Shown here: in pieces, positions 55,393 through 64,000 of the stretch
Position numbering within the stretch: the stretch's first letter is position 1
Layout: each line of letters opens with the position of its first letter
Assembly (NCBI RefSeq): GCF_030066895.1
Contig: NZ_JASJAV010000005.1
Span: 1 to 64,000 of the forward strand
From: Breoghania sp.
Lineage (GTDB): Bacteria; Pseudomonadota; Alphaproteobacteria; Rhizobiales; Stappiaceae
Direction of reading: 5' to 3'
DNA: 64,000 nt
Made by a program: the position numbers and the translations under genes
The notes under the pieces: model-generated
What the model was told of the DNA's origin: nothing
Database searches by the model: none
Seen by the model: only the letters and a program-made list of their open reading frames with translations

Positions 55393-56166
55393 ATGGCCTA
55401 CCAAAATATTCGGGTGGAGACGCGCGGCCGGGTCGGTCTGATCACGCTCGATCGACCGTCCGCCCTCAATGCGCTTTCCAACCCTCTGTTCGAAGAACTC
55501 AACCGCGCACTCGATGCCTTCGAGGCCGACGAAAAGGTCGGCTGCATCGTTCTGACAGGATCGGAGAAGGTGTTTGCCGCCGGTGCCGATATCAAGGAAA
55601 TGTCGGAACTCGATTTCGCCGAAGCCTACAAGCGCGACCACATCACGCCGTGGGAGCGGGTCACGCGCACCCGCAAGCCGGTGATCGCGGCGGTGGCCGG
55701 CTACGCACTGGGCGGCGGCTGCGAACTCGCCATGATGTGCGATTTCATCATCGCCGGCGACAACGCCAAGTTCGGTCAGCCCGAGGTTACCCTCGGCGTA
55801 GTGCCGGGCGCGGGCGGCACCCAGCGCCTGACCCGCTTCGTCGGCAAGTCCAAGGCGATGGAAATGTGCCTGACCGGCCGGTTCATGGATGCCGAAGAGG
55901 CCGAGCGCTCCGGACTGGTGAGCCGTATCGTGCCGACGGCCGATCTGGTGGAGGAGGCGGTCAACGTCGCCCACAAGATCGCGGAAATGTCGCTGCCAAT
56001 CGTCATGATGATTAAGGAAAGCGTCAATCGCGCCTACGAGTCGACGCTTGCCGAAGGCACCCGGTTCGAGCGCCGGATGTTCCACGCCTCCTTCGCCACC
56101 AAGGATCAGAGCGAGGGCATGCGCGCCTTCATCGAGAAGCGTTCGCCCCAGTTCAAGAACAAGTAG
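55393..56166 (+). CDS. Enoyl-CoA hydratase
   Basis: This is a crotonase-fold hydratase of fatty-acid beta-oxidation, 257 residues. Signatures: [15 protein letters not shown], the oxyanion-hole segment [17 protein letters not shown], and the two catalytic glutamates in [10 protein letters not shown] and [21 protein letters not shown]. Start ATG 55393 has GGAGGAAGC ahead. It forms the usual mutM-echA-rpsT order of the group, with rpsT behind its own promoter. Confidence 0.93.
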   Translation: MAYQNIRVETRGRVGLITLDRPSALNALSNPLFEELNRALDAFEADEKVGCIVLTGSEKVFAAGADIKEMSELDFAEAYKRDHITPWERVTRTRKPVIAAVAGYALGGGCELAMMCDFIIAGDNAKFGQPEVTLGVVPGAGGTQRLTRFVGKSKAMEMCLTGRFMDAEEAERSGLVSRIVPTADLVEEAVNVAHKIAEMSLPIVMMIKESVNRAYESTLAEGTRFERRMFHASFATKDQSEGMRAFIEKRSPQFKNK

Positions 56167-56211
56167 CGCCAAGAAATGCGGCCGCGAGGCCAGAAATCCG
56201 GCCCTGAGTCG

Positions 56212-56240
56212 TTGACCTAAAGGCCGGGGGGCACTATAAG
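56212..56240 (+). promoter_or_regulatory. Sigma-70 promoter of rpsT
   Basis: TTGACC (56212-56217) and TATAAG (56235-56240) are separated by exactly 17 bases. The site lies just past the enoyl-CoA hydratase stop and gives a leader of about 145 bases before rpsT. Confidence 0.85.
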
Positions 56241-56390
56241 CGCGATCCGATCGGTGGCGGTCTTCCGCCGCCGGTTTCGTTTGTGCCGGATGCGGCGCGC
56301 GGGGAGCTCATCCGCCCCTGGTGCAAGGTCGGTTCCGGCATCGCGAAACCACTTTTCGACAGTTACACTCATTGGACCAGGATTGAGCCT

Positions 56391-56657
56391 ATGGCCAACA
56401 CTCCTTCGGCCAAGAAGGCGGCCCGCAAGATCGCCCGCCGCACGGCCGTCAACCAAGCACGCCGCACCCGCATGCGGACTTTCATTCGTCGCGTCGAGGA
56501 AGCCATTTCCTCCGGCGACAAAGCCACCGCTGCCGATGCCCTGAAGGCCGCACAGTCGGTCATCATGGCCAATATTTCCAAGGGCGTGCTGCATGCCAAC
56601 ACGGCTGCGCGCAAAGTTTCTCGCCTGAACAAGCGGGTGAAGGCGATCTCCGCCTGA
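56391..56657 (+). CDS. rpsT: 30S ribosomal protein S20
   Basis: S20 is a primary 16S rRNA-binding protein of the small subunit. The 88 residues are typical: [59 protein letters not shown]. The protein is rich in lysine and arginine and all-helical. It has its own strong promoter and a long untranslated leader, consistent with S20 autoregulation known in other bacteria. Confidence 0.97.
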   Translation: MANTPSAKKAARKIARRTAVNQARRTRMRTFIRRVEEAISSGDKATAADALKAAQSVIMANISKGVLHANTAARKVSRLNKRVKAISA

Positions 56658-56996
56658 TCCGGTTCCCGTTTCGCCGCACCGCACGAGGCCCGTTCTCCTA
56701 CGAGGATCGGGGGGGTTGCGGTCGGCTGGGATTCAAGCCCCGCTCTTTCCGACAAATCCGGATGTCATGCCTTGCGAAGGCCTCGCGAGGACGTCGTGCG
56801 GATGCCATTCGGCAGCTCGGCGGGCGAGACTCGGTCGACTTCGGCTGTACCGGGAAGTCGTTCATACAAATGACTGGCAAATAACTACGCGCAAGCTGGG
56901 CGCAGGCTGGGCAGTCCAGACGGAAGCCTCGTTACAAATGACGAATCTTTTTAAGGCTGCTCTTCAAATATCCGCCCTCGCAGAACGCTCTCGGAG

Positions 56997-57030
56997 ACCC
57001 GGCTATTGGTATTGGCCGGGTTTTCTTTTT
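56997..57030 (+). terminator. Rho-independent terminator 340 bases after rpsT
   Basis: Stem acccggc (56997-57003) and gccgggt (57015-57021), followed by ttttcttttt. It ends either a long rpsT mRNA or a separate small RNA made from 56860-57030. No tRNA or known RNA family was recognised in front of it. Confidence 0.8.
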
Positions 57031-57663
57031 AGTCGGCAAATTGGATAGGGGACTCGCCGGCTCATAAAGGCGGACTTGTCCGGCTCTTTCAGCAGTTATC
57101 AGGATGACAGAAAAAATTACATAATTTCAGTTACTTACTTATATGTTGCGAGTCCACTCCCGGTCGCCTGGGCGATTCCGTACGAGTCAAGACAATCGAT
57201 TCAAAAAAAACGCGCGTCATGTTCGCGCGATTTCAAGACGCAGGAACTTACAAAATCCGTTGAGTCCACAAGCCTTATCGAATTGTTTCCGTCCGTTGTC
57301 GTCGAAGATGACCCAACGTCGATGCGCCTGGGGCACGCAATAGTGGAATCCACGTGGTTGCTCGCATGGGGTAAGCTGGTTATGTTCAATTTAACCGGGG
57401 CTCGGCACCCCGCGTTAATCTAAAAAACAAGGTTTCGTGTCCTCTGGTGAGAGCAATGGGATTGTATTGTCAAAATAATATTCTTAACCTTTCCCAGTTC
57501 TCCAATAGCGATCCGCCTTCTTCAGAATATGGGTCGACAGGACGACCTCAGAGGCTTATGTCTCCGCCCGTCCATGATGGATCTCGCGGCGGAATTGGAT
57601 CCGAATAAATTTGACTAACAAGAAATGATGCAGCCGGCCTGTGGCCCGCTGCAAGGAGGCTCT
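57031..57663. other. AT-richer orphan stretch between rpsT and the rhodanese gene
   Basis: About 630 bases are visibly richer in A and T than the flanks, for example around 57110-57140, 57190-57215 and 57460-57490. One open frame (57076-57423) gives a 115-residue product with no recognisable motif and no ribosome site. I looked for DnaA boxes; only weak matches such as the TCCACA core near 57266 were found. It may be old foreign DNA. Confidence 0.4.
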
Positions 57664-58100
57664 ATGTCAAATTCAACGGTCGGCGCCTATGCCGGCGACG
57701 CAGACGTACAAGGCGCTGAAAGAGGATCCGGCGGCCGCGCTCGTCGACGTACGCACGCAGGCCGAATGGAACTACGTTGGAATCCCGGACCTGTCCCCGC
57801 TCAACCGCGACGCCCTGTTCGTGGAGTGGCAGACCATATCCGACAGGAGCCACCAATCCGGACTTCGTCGAAACGCTGGACGGCCTTCTGGCCGAACGCG
57901 GAACGGTGCAGGACGAACCGATTTATTTTCTGTGCCGATCGGGAGTCCGCAGCCGCGCGGCGGCCATTGTGATGACCGAGGCCGGCTACAAGAACTACTT
58001 CAATGTCGCCAACAGTTTCGAAGGCCCGCTCGACGAGCATTGCCACCGCGGCACACTGGGAGGTTGGAAACACCAAGGCCTGCCCTGGCGCCAGTCCTGA
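57664..58100 (+). pseudogene. Rhodanese-domain protein, two frameshifts
   Basis: This is a single-domain sulfurtransferase. A strong ribosome site AAGGAGG precedes ATG 57664 (MSNSTVGA), but the family sequence appears in the next frame (MPATQTYKALKEDPAAALVDVRTQAEW). A second shift near 57838 leads to ATNPDFVETLDGLLAERGTV and the active-site loop YFLCRSGVRSRAAAIVM (catalytic cysteine in CRSG), ending at 58100 with GLPWRQS. The active site survives but no complete frame does. Confidence 0.82.
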
Positions 58101-58497
58101 GACCGGCCGGGGCCGGCGACCGGGACTTTCCCGATCTTCGACAACTGGCTTTGTGCGATCCCGCTTCCAGCGACAATGAGTTAATGCGTTTTGTGAGAGG
58201 TGAGGCAGAGTAGACGTATTCACGTTCCGTCCGGCGATGGCCGGAGCGTGTCCGGATCGGATCAAGCCAGACCGATCGGCGGAGACAGCACCGGGGTCGG
58301 ACCCCGTATCCCGGGCGGCTAGGAAGTCAAGGCGACCTGGAGATCAAACGGGACCCAGAAGTGAAAACGTCGGCGGCGCACATCATCAAGGATGGGGCCG
58401 ACCGACGACAAATGAGGCCGCGCAAACAACGCGGTTGGTTTGCAGGAGGTGTGCGGGCGCGGCGGCCCGCCCCTATCGACAGATTGGAGATGCAGGC
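58101..58497. promoter_or_regulatory. dnaA upstream region
   Basis: About 400 bases between the rhodanese remnant and dnaA should hold the dnaA promoter. Sequences such as tattcacgt near 58215 only weakly resemble a DnaA box. I see no clear -35/-10 pair and no gene. Confidence 0.4.
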
Positions 58498-59988
58498 ATG
58501 GACGTTTCAGGAGTGCCGGGACCGGAACAATGGAGTCGCGTGAAAAAGCAGCTGCGGGCGGAACTCGGCGAGGACGTGTTTTCGAGTTGGTTCGCGCGGG
58601 TCGATCTCGAAAGCCGTGGGGCTGACGGTACAGTTCTCTTGTCGGTTCCCACCCGTTTCCTGAAACAGTGGATCCAGTCGCACTATCGCGACCGGCTGAT
58701 CAACCTGTGGCAGAGCGAGTGCGAGGACATCAATCGCATCGAACTGACGGTGCGCGGCGCCATCCGGGCGCGCCCCTCGGTTGTTGCCCAGGCTGCCAGC
58801 CAGGGCGGCGTTGCGACGGCTGGATCGCTGAAATCGGCGGTTGGCGAGACGCGCTCCCTGCCCGTAGCTGACATGATGCAGTCGCGTCAGGGCACGGTGA
58901 GCGCCGTTCAAAGCCATGAGGGCGCGGGGCACGCGACCATTGGCGGCGACATTCTGGAAGGCGCGGCGCTCGACCCGAAGTACACGTTCTCCACCTTCGT
59001 CGAAGGTCGCTCGAACGCGTTGGCGCTGGCTGCGGCCCGTCAGATCGCGGGCACCGGTCCGGTCACCTACAACCCGCTCTATCTCCATGCCAGCGTCGGG
59101 CTCGGCAAGACGCATCTGCTGCACGCGATTGCAGCCGAAGCGCGCCACAGCGGACGCCGGGTGCTCTATCTGACCGCCGAGCATTTCATGTACCGCTTCG
59201 TCGCAGCGCTGAAGTCTCAGTCCGCGCTCGCCTTCAAGGACACGCTGCGCGGCATCGACCTCCTGCTCATCGACGACATGCAGTTCCTGCATGGCAAGCA
59301 GGTGCAGCAGGAATTCTGCCACACGCTGAATTCGCTGATCGACAGCGCCCGTCAGGTGGTGGTCGCCGCCGATCGCGTTCCGGCCGAGCTCGAAACCCTC
59401 GATGACCGCGTCCGCTCGCGGCTGGCGGGCGGCCTCGTCGTCGGCATCCAGACGCCGGACTACGAGCTGCGTCGCGCAATACTGGCCAACCGCACCCGCG
59501 CGGTTGCCGCGGCCCATCCGAATTTCGCCATGCCTGACGGCGTGCTCGACTATGTCGCCTCCAACGTCACGGCGAACGGCCGCGACCTGGAAGGCGCACT
59601 GAACCGGCTGGTCGCCCACAACCAGCTCACCAACCAGCCGATCACGCCGGAGATGGCGGAGATGACGCTGCGCGATCTGGTCCGTGCGCATGAGCCGCGC
59701 CGCGTCAAGATCGAGGACATCCAGCGCGTCGTCTCCAAGCACTACAACGTGTCGAAGCCCGACCTCCTGTCGGCCCGTCGCACGTGCATCATCGTGCGTC
59801 CGCGTCAGATCGCGATGTATCTGGCCAAGATGCTGACGCCGCGCTCGCTGCCCGAGATCGGTCGTCGCTTCGGCAATCGCGATCACACCACGGTGCTGCA
59901 CGCGGTGCGCAAGATCGAGGAACTGGTGAAGAACGATCCGGCTCTGGCGCAGGAAATCGAGCTGCTGAAGCGCATGCTGGACAGCTGA
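58498..59988 (+). CDS. dnaA: Chromosomal replication initiator protein DnaA
   Basis: DnaA is the AAA+ initiator that melts the origin. The 496 residues start at ATG 58498 ([20 protein letters not shown]). Domain I carries [20 protein letters not shown]. After a linker, domain III has Walker [16 protein letters not shown], Walker [16 protein letters not shown] and a sensor near [20 protein letters not shown]. Domain IV ends with the DNA-binding signature [19 protein letters not shown]. In Hyphomicrobiales the origin is often near hemE and not here, which agrees with the absence of DnaA boxes. Confidence 0.97.
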   Translation: MDVSGVPGPEQWSRVKKQLRAELGEDVFSSWFARVDLESRGADGTVLLSVPTRFLKQWIQSHYRDRLINLWQSECEDINRIELTVRGAIRARPSVVAQAASQGGVATAGSLKSAVGETRSLPVADMMQSRQGTVSAVQSHEGAGHATIGGDILEGAALDPKYTFSTFVEGRSNALALAAARQIAGTGPVTYNPLYLHASVGLGKTHLLHAIAAEARHSGRRVLYLTAEHFMYRFVAALKSQSALAFKDTLRGIDLLLIDDMQFLHGKQVQQEFCHTLNSLIDSARQVVVAADRVPAELETLDDRVRSRLAGGLVVGIQTPDYELRRAILANRTRAVAAAHPNFAMPDGVLDYVASNVTANGRDLEGALNRLVAHNQLTNQPITPEMAEMTLRDLVRAHEPRRVKIEDIQRVVSKHYNVSKPDLLSARRTCIIVRPRQIAMYLAKMLTPRSLPEIGRRFGNRDHTTVLHAVRKIEELVKNDPALAQEIELLKRMLDS

Positions 59989-60039
59989 GTCCCGAAAGGG
60001 CGTCAGCCAGGACCTTCGTTCACGACGGTCCGCATCTTC

Positions 60040-60079
60040 AAAAAAGCGGCTTTGTCCCGGCGGACAGGGCCGCTTTTTT
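60040..60079 (+). terminator. Rho-independent terminator of dnaA
   Basis: Arms aaaaaagcggc and gccgctttttt (60040-60050, 60069-60079) form an 11-bp stem ending in six T. It lies 52 bases past the dnaA stop and separates dnaA from dnaN. Its symmetry would also allow it to stop transcription on the other strand. Confidence 0.88.
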
Positions 60080-60259
60080 CGCAAGCGCAGGGCGTCTGGA
60101 ACGGGGGCTCCGTCAACAGACAGCCCACAGGCTGTCTCTCCTCTTGCATTCGGCACGCAATACGGGCAGTTTCGTATCCCCCCGGCTTACCAGAAGCCTT
60201 GTTGTTTTAGGGCCTTCGCGCCAGACGCGACGTGCCCGACCAATGACGGACAGACTTTC

Positions 60260-61378
60260 ATGAAAGCGACCCTCGAGCGGACAGATATTCTGAAGTCCCT
60301 GACCCACGTCCATCGGGTCGTCGAGCGCCGCAACACCATCCCGATCCTGTCGAACGTGCTCATCCGCGCTGACGGCGGCGAGTTGCGGCTGAAGGCGACA
60401 GACCTCGATCTGGAAATCTGCGAAACCGTGCCAGCTCTGGTGGAGGCGCCCGGCGCAACCACCGTTCCCGCGCACATGCTCTACGACATCGTGCGAAAAC
60501 TGCCTGAAGGTTCGCAGGTGGTGATGGAAACCTCCTCCGACCAGGCAACGCTGGAAGTTCGAGCCGGGCGCTCGCGCTTTGCGCTCCAGATGCTGCCCGA
60601 ATCCGATTTCCCCGATCTCACGGCAGGCGATTTCAGCCATTTCTTCGAGATCGCGGCAGCCGATTTCCGGCGGCTGATCGATCGCACGCAATTCGCTATC
60701 TCCACGGAAGAGACGCGCTACTATCTGAACGGCATCTACTTCCATTGTGTCGAGACCCCCGAGGGCAACCGCTTCCGCGCGGTGGCGACCGACGGGCACC
60801 GTCTCGCCCAGGCCGAGATCGTTGCACCGGTCGGTGCGGTCGGCATGCCCGGCATCATCGTGCCGCGCAAGACGGTCGGCGAAATCCAGAAGCTTCTGGA
60901 CGAGCCGGAGGCCAATGTCGCCATCGAGCTTTCCGAGACCAAGATCCGCCTGACCACGGGCCCAGTGATTCTCACCTCCAAGCTCATCGACGGCACCTTC
61001 CCCGACTATGGCCGGGTGATTCCGCAGGGCAATGACAAGGAACTGCAGGTCGAGCGCGACGAGTTCGAGAAGGCGGTCGACCGCGTCTCCACCATCTCGT
61101 CGGAGCGCGGCCGCGCGGTAAAGCTCGCCATGAGCGAGGGCCGCATGGTTCTGACCGTCAACAACCCCGATTCCGGGTCTGCGACGGAAGAGCTGGTCGT
61201 TGACTACAACTCTGAGCCCATCGAGATCGGCTTCAATTCGCGCTATCTGCTCGATATTGCCGGTCAGCTCACCAGCGAGACCGCGATCTTCCATCTGGCC
61301 GATCCCGGTTCGCCGACGCTGGTGCAGAATTCCGGTGCCGACGACACGCTCTACGTCCTGATGCCGATGCGCGTCTAG
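60260..61378 (+). CDS. dnaN: DNA polymerase III beta sliding clamp
   Basis: DnaN is the ring-shaped processivity clamp. The 372-residue protein begins MKATLERTDILKSLTHVHRVVERRN and includes RADGGELRLKATDLDLEICE and RFRAVATDGHRLAQAE. The C-terminal peptide-binding end reads LYVLMPMRV. A palindrome gcgtctagacgc spans its stop codon. Dna polymerase clamp genes commonly follow dnaA; here a terminator shows that they are separately transcribed. Confidence 0.97.
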   Translation: MKATLERTDILKSLTHVHRVVERRNTIPILSNVLIRADGGELRLKATDLDLEICETVPALVEAPGATTVPAHMLYDIVRKLPEGSQVVMETSSDQATLEVRAGRSRFALQMLPESDFPDLTAGDFSHFFEIAAADFRRLIDRTQFAISTEETRYYLNGIYFHCVETPEGNRFRAVATDGHRLAQAEIVAPVGAVGMPGIIVPRKTVGEIQKLLDEPEANVAIELSETKIRLTTGPVILTSKLIDGTFPDYGRVIPQGNDKELQVERDEFEKAVDRVSTISSERGRAVKLAMSEGRMVLTVNNPDSGSATEELVVDYNSEPIEIGFNSRYLLDIAGQLTSETAIFHLADPGSPTLVQNSGADDTLYVLMPMRV

Positions 61379-61402
61379 ACGCGTCGCGGATATCGGACCT
61401 TT

Positions 61403-62716
61403 TCAGTCAAAGGCGCTGAGGGCGACATAGGCCCCGGCGCCTTTATTCTTTTCAGCGCCGGCATCCGGCTCGCAGGACTTGCGCGCCTGCTCGCGGATGA
61501 TCTCCAGGAAGGCTGCCTGCAGGCCGGTCGGGCACCAGTTCTTGCGCAATGTCAGGCCGATGGGACGGGGCGGATCGCCGAGTTCCATCGGCAAGGCGGT
61601 CAGCAGCCCGGCGCGTTCCTCATAAGTGATCTGTCGGCGCGACAGCAGCGCCAGGCGGTCGCTCTTGGTCAGGATCCCGCGCAGGACCATCAGCGACGGC
61701 GTCTCGATCACCCCCGGCACGGCATCCTCGCCGATCAGATCCTCAAAATGATCGCGCGTCGGCGTGCCCGCGCGCGGCACCACCCAGGAAAAGCGCTTCA
61801 GATCCTCCACCGTCACCGTTTCGCAGCCGCAGAGCGGATGCCCGCACCGCACGACGACCGACAGCGCGTCATCGAAGAGCACCACCTCCTCCACGTCCTC
61901 GGCCGGAGCCGGACAAAGCAACGCACCGATCAGCACGTCGATCTCGCCCATCCGGAGCGCATGCAACTGCCCGGCATAGGAGCCGTCATCGATGCGCACG
62001 GTGGCTTGCGGGAAGCGTTCCGTCAGCGCGATCACAGCATCGGGCAGGATTTCGGTGCGGATGAGCGGCAGCGTACCGACGACGAGGCGCCCGCGCACGA
62101 TCCCCTTGACTTCTTCGAGATCGTCGCTCGCCGCCTCTATCTCGCGAAAGGCAAGCGCGGCCTTCAGCGCGAGCACCTGTCCCTGCGCGGTCAGCGCCAC
62201 ACCCTGACTGACACGCTCAAACAGCGTCACTCCGGCCAGTTTCTCCAGATCGCGCGCCGCCCGATGAACGGAAGGCTGAGCAAGGCCGAGCGAACGGGCT
62301 GCCGCAGAATAGCCGCCGGTGCGCGCAATCGCCACCAGGGCGCGCAGTTGCGCGGTGGTGGCCAGCCGGTCGACGGGGCTGGGACGCGCCTTTTTCGGGG
62401 CCGTGCGCTTGGCGTATTCGCGAATGCGCTGCGCCGCCTCGCCGATCAGATCCAGCGCGCGTTCCACCCGCGTCAACATGATCTCACCGAACCGCGTCGG
62501 ATAGACGCCGGTTGAACAGCGCTCAAGGAAAAGACAATTGTAGCGCGTCTCCAGCCGGGCCAGCGCCTGGGTGACGGCGGGTTGGGAAAGATGCGCTGCG
62601 GCAGCGGCCTGATGAACGGAATTCAGCCGCGCGGCCAGCGCGAAGGCGCGAAGGTGGTGGATGTTTGGGAGGTCCGCCAAGGTCTTGTTCCGGATCGAGA
62701 AACGCTTGAAACCCAA
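61403..62716 (-). CDS. LysR-family regulator with two tandem DNA-binding domains
   Basis: The 437-residue protein is about 130 residues longer than a usual LysR regulator because it has two LysR-type winged helices. The first (about 18-76) reads LRAFALAARLNSVHQAAAAAHL with SQPAVTQALARLE. The second (about 122-181) reads LRALVAIARTGGYSAAARSLGLAQPSVHRAARDLE. A single effector-binding domain follows (about 205-410; GRLVVGTLPLIRTEILPDAV). It faces the galB remnant, so by LysR custom it should control the galB/galD operon of the 4-oxalomesaconate pathway. The regulator is intact although both presumed targets are damaged. Confidence 0.88.
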   Translation of the reverse strand: MGFKRFSIRNKTLADLPNIHHLRAFALAARLNSVHQAAAAAHLSQPAVTQALARLETRYNCLFLERCSTGVYPTRFGEIMLTRVERALDLIGEAAQRIREYAKRTAPKKARPSPVDRLATTAQLRALVAIARTGGYSAAARSLGLAQPSVHRAARDLEKLAGVTLFERVSQGVALTAQGQVLALKAALAFREIEAASDDLEEVKGIVRGRLVVGTLPLIRTEILPDAVIALTERFPQATVRIDDGSYAGQLHALRMGEIDVLIGALLCPAPAEDVEEVVLFDDALSVVVRCGHPLCGCETVTVEDLKRFSWVVPRAGTPTRDHFEDLIGEDAVPGVIETPSLMVLRGILTKSDRLALLSRRQITYEERAGLLTALPMELGDPPRPIGLTLRKNWCPTGLQAAFLEIIREQARKSCEPDAGAEKNKGAGAYVALSAFD

Positions 62717-62879
62717 GCCTATAGTGGGAACTTATCGTTTACGAGATGATTTCGTCTGGCCCGGCGCGGCCTGTTAACGCATGGTTCGCCTCAACATATT
62801 GAGAAACGGAAGCCCCGCGATCAAAGTAGCCCGGCGGACGGGAGGAATCCACACGCGGACCGAAGAGGAGCGTTTCCAC

Positions 62880-64000
62880 GTGAGCGACCAGGCAAGCACA
62901 CTCCGACAACCGACCACTGCACCTTCTTCCAGAAAATCGACGGCGCTGGTCGTCTCCGCGCATTCGGCCGATTTCGTCTGGCGCGCCGGAGGCGCGATCG
63001 CGCTCCATGCCGCCAAGGGCACGACGTGACCATCGTCTGCCTGTCCTATGGCGAGCGCGACGAAAGCGCGAAGCTCTGGAAGAAGGATGGGTGCACGCTC
63101 GACCACGTCAAGAGCGAGCGCCGTAGGGAAGCGGAGGTCGCCGCCCACGCGCTGGGCGTTTCCGATATCCGCTTCTTCGATCTCGGCGATTATCCTCTGG
63201 GCATCACCGAGGAGGCGAAGTTCCGGCTTGTCGACGTGATGCGCGAGGTCCAGCCGAAATTCATCCTCTCGCATTCGCTGGAAGATCCCTACAACACCGA
63301 CCACCCGGCGGCGGCGAAGATGACCATCGAGTGCCGGATGACCGCGCAGACCTGGGGTCACAATCCGGGCGAGACGATCCTGGGCGCGACGCAGGTCTAC
63401 CTGTTCGAGCCGCACCAGACCGAGCAATGCGGCTGGAAGCTGGACGTGCTGCTCGACATCACGGACGTCTGGGAGCGGAAATACGCCGCCATCCAGTGCA
63501 TGACCGGTCAGGAGCACCTCTGGGAGTACGACACCCACGTCGCCAAACAGCACGGCGTGCAGGCCAAGCGCAACCCCGGCGGGACGACGGTGGCTTATGC
63601 AGGCTCGGCCGCCATCGACGGCGTGCCGGGCACCCATGCCCCGTCGTTCAGAACTATTTCGGCACGGCCAGCGCCCAATGCGGCTCACTGCTTCCGACCG
63701 GCAACGCGGTCGACGAGATCGATGGCGTCCGCCTCACCATGATCGATAACGGCATGCCAAACGTGGTGATCGCCGCGAGCAATCTCGGACTGACGGGAAC
63801 GGAGATCATCGAGGACCTGGAAGCGAATGCGGCCCTGAAGGAGCGGTTGGAGGCAATCCGGCTGCAATGTGGGCCGTTGATGGGGCTCGGGGAGGTGACC
63901 GATAAGACGGTGCCGAAAATGTGCCTCGTCTCACCGCCGCACGCGGGCGGGTTGATTGCGACCCGCTCCTTCATTCCCCACCGCGTGCACCAATCCGTCG
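62880..64000 (+). pseudogene. galB-galD deletion fusion (4-oxalomesaconate hydratase / tautomerase), frameshifted, runs off the window
   Basis: The start is GTG 62880 after GAGGAG. The first part is a PIG-L/LmbE-type zinc hydratase like GalB: TALVVSAHSADFVWRAGGAIALHA. A lost base near 63022 shifts the frame to MTIVCLSYGERDESAKLWKK, SHSLEDPYNTDHPAA and QCMTGQEHLWEYDTHVAKQH. After QAKRNP the sequence changes, without a stop, to TVAYAGSAAIDGVPGT, which belongs to the middle of a PrpF/GalD-type tautomerase. A shift near 63650 then leads to ASAQCGSLLPTGNAVDEIDG, VRLTMIDNGMPNVVIAASNL, TVPKMCLVSPPHAGG and on past 64000. So the C-terminus of galB and about the first half of galD are missing. Family names are recalled from Pseudomonas gallate genes. 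Confidence 0.8.

Noticed and set aside
56658..58497. Replication origin upstream of dnaA
   Set aside because: The region is AT-richer and next to dnaA, but I found no TTATCCACA-type boxes, only weak partial matches. In this order the origin is commonly near hemE.
61370..61381. Palindrome gcgtctagacgc at the dnaN stop as a terminator
   Set aside because: It is short, has no loop and no T-run, and lies over the stop codon; probably chance.

Overview
The window is GC-rich chromosomal DNA from an alphaproteobacterium, most likely of the order Hyphomicrobiales (Rhizobiales). The main clue is the leftward gene string miaB-phoH-ybeY-corC ... lnt-(xre)-metK-trmB-rimP-nusA-ylxR-infB-rbfA-truB, a familiar order in that group. 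A PmtA-type methyltransferase beside dnaJ/dnaK, a smo/mtlK polyol operon and rpsT close to dnaA agree with this. The genus cannot be fixed from the sequence alone.

Layout. 1-11.5 kb: a sugar-catabolism block on the minus strand, made of a polyol ABC transporter with mannitol 2-dehydrogenase (smoE-F-G-K-mtlK), then edd-pgl-zwf and a fructokinase. Nearly every gene in it is broken. 11.8-13.1 kb: an intact ROK repressor on the plus strand. A perfect 18-bp-armed palindrome ahead of smoE recurs, with one arm almost unchanged, ahead of the ROK gene, so the block looks like one repressor's regulon. 13.4-26.2 kb: intact translation and transcription housekeeping genes (truB to lnt), interrupted only by a frameshifted XRE regulator. 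26.5-31.4 kb: an accessory insert (FIST protein, GGDEF-EAL protein, ArsR, MFS exporter) that splits the usual corC-lnt neighbourhood; only ArsR is intact. 31.4-39.9 kb: intact corC, ybeY, phoH, miaB, plsC, rimI, tsaB, an Nfu protein and a Usp. 40.0-42.2 kb: a dead aromatic monooxygenase facing a MarR remnant. 42.4-61.4 kb: intact hslU/hslV, pmtA, dnaJ, dnaK, alkB, ubiB, ubiE, mutM, an enoyl-CoA hydratase, rpsT, dnaA and dnaN, with one broken rhodanese gene. 61.4 kb to the end: an intact LysR regulator with two DNA-binding domains, facing a galB-galD deletion fusion.

The main signal is selective decay. About 37 genes, including all core ones, read cleanly, while about 16 peripheral genes carry at least 35 frameshifts, nonsense codons or deletions. 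The losses follow pathways: polyol uptake and oxidation, glucose-6-phosphate oxidation and Entner-Doudoroff, and the aromatic route through 4-oxalomesaconate. The regulators ROK, ArsR and LysR survive next to their dead targets. Uniform sequencing error would not produce this distribution, although local sequence quality still has to be checked.

Several gaps hold dispersed palindromic elements, and one of them has become the C-terminal tail of AlkB. I found no tRNA, rRNA, CRISPR array, insertion sequence or convincing replication origin.
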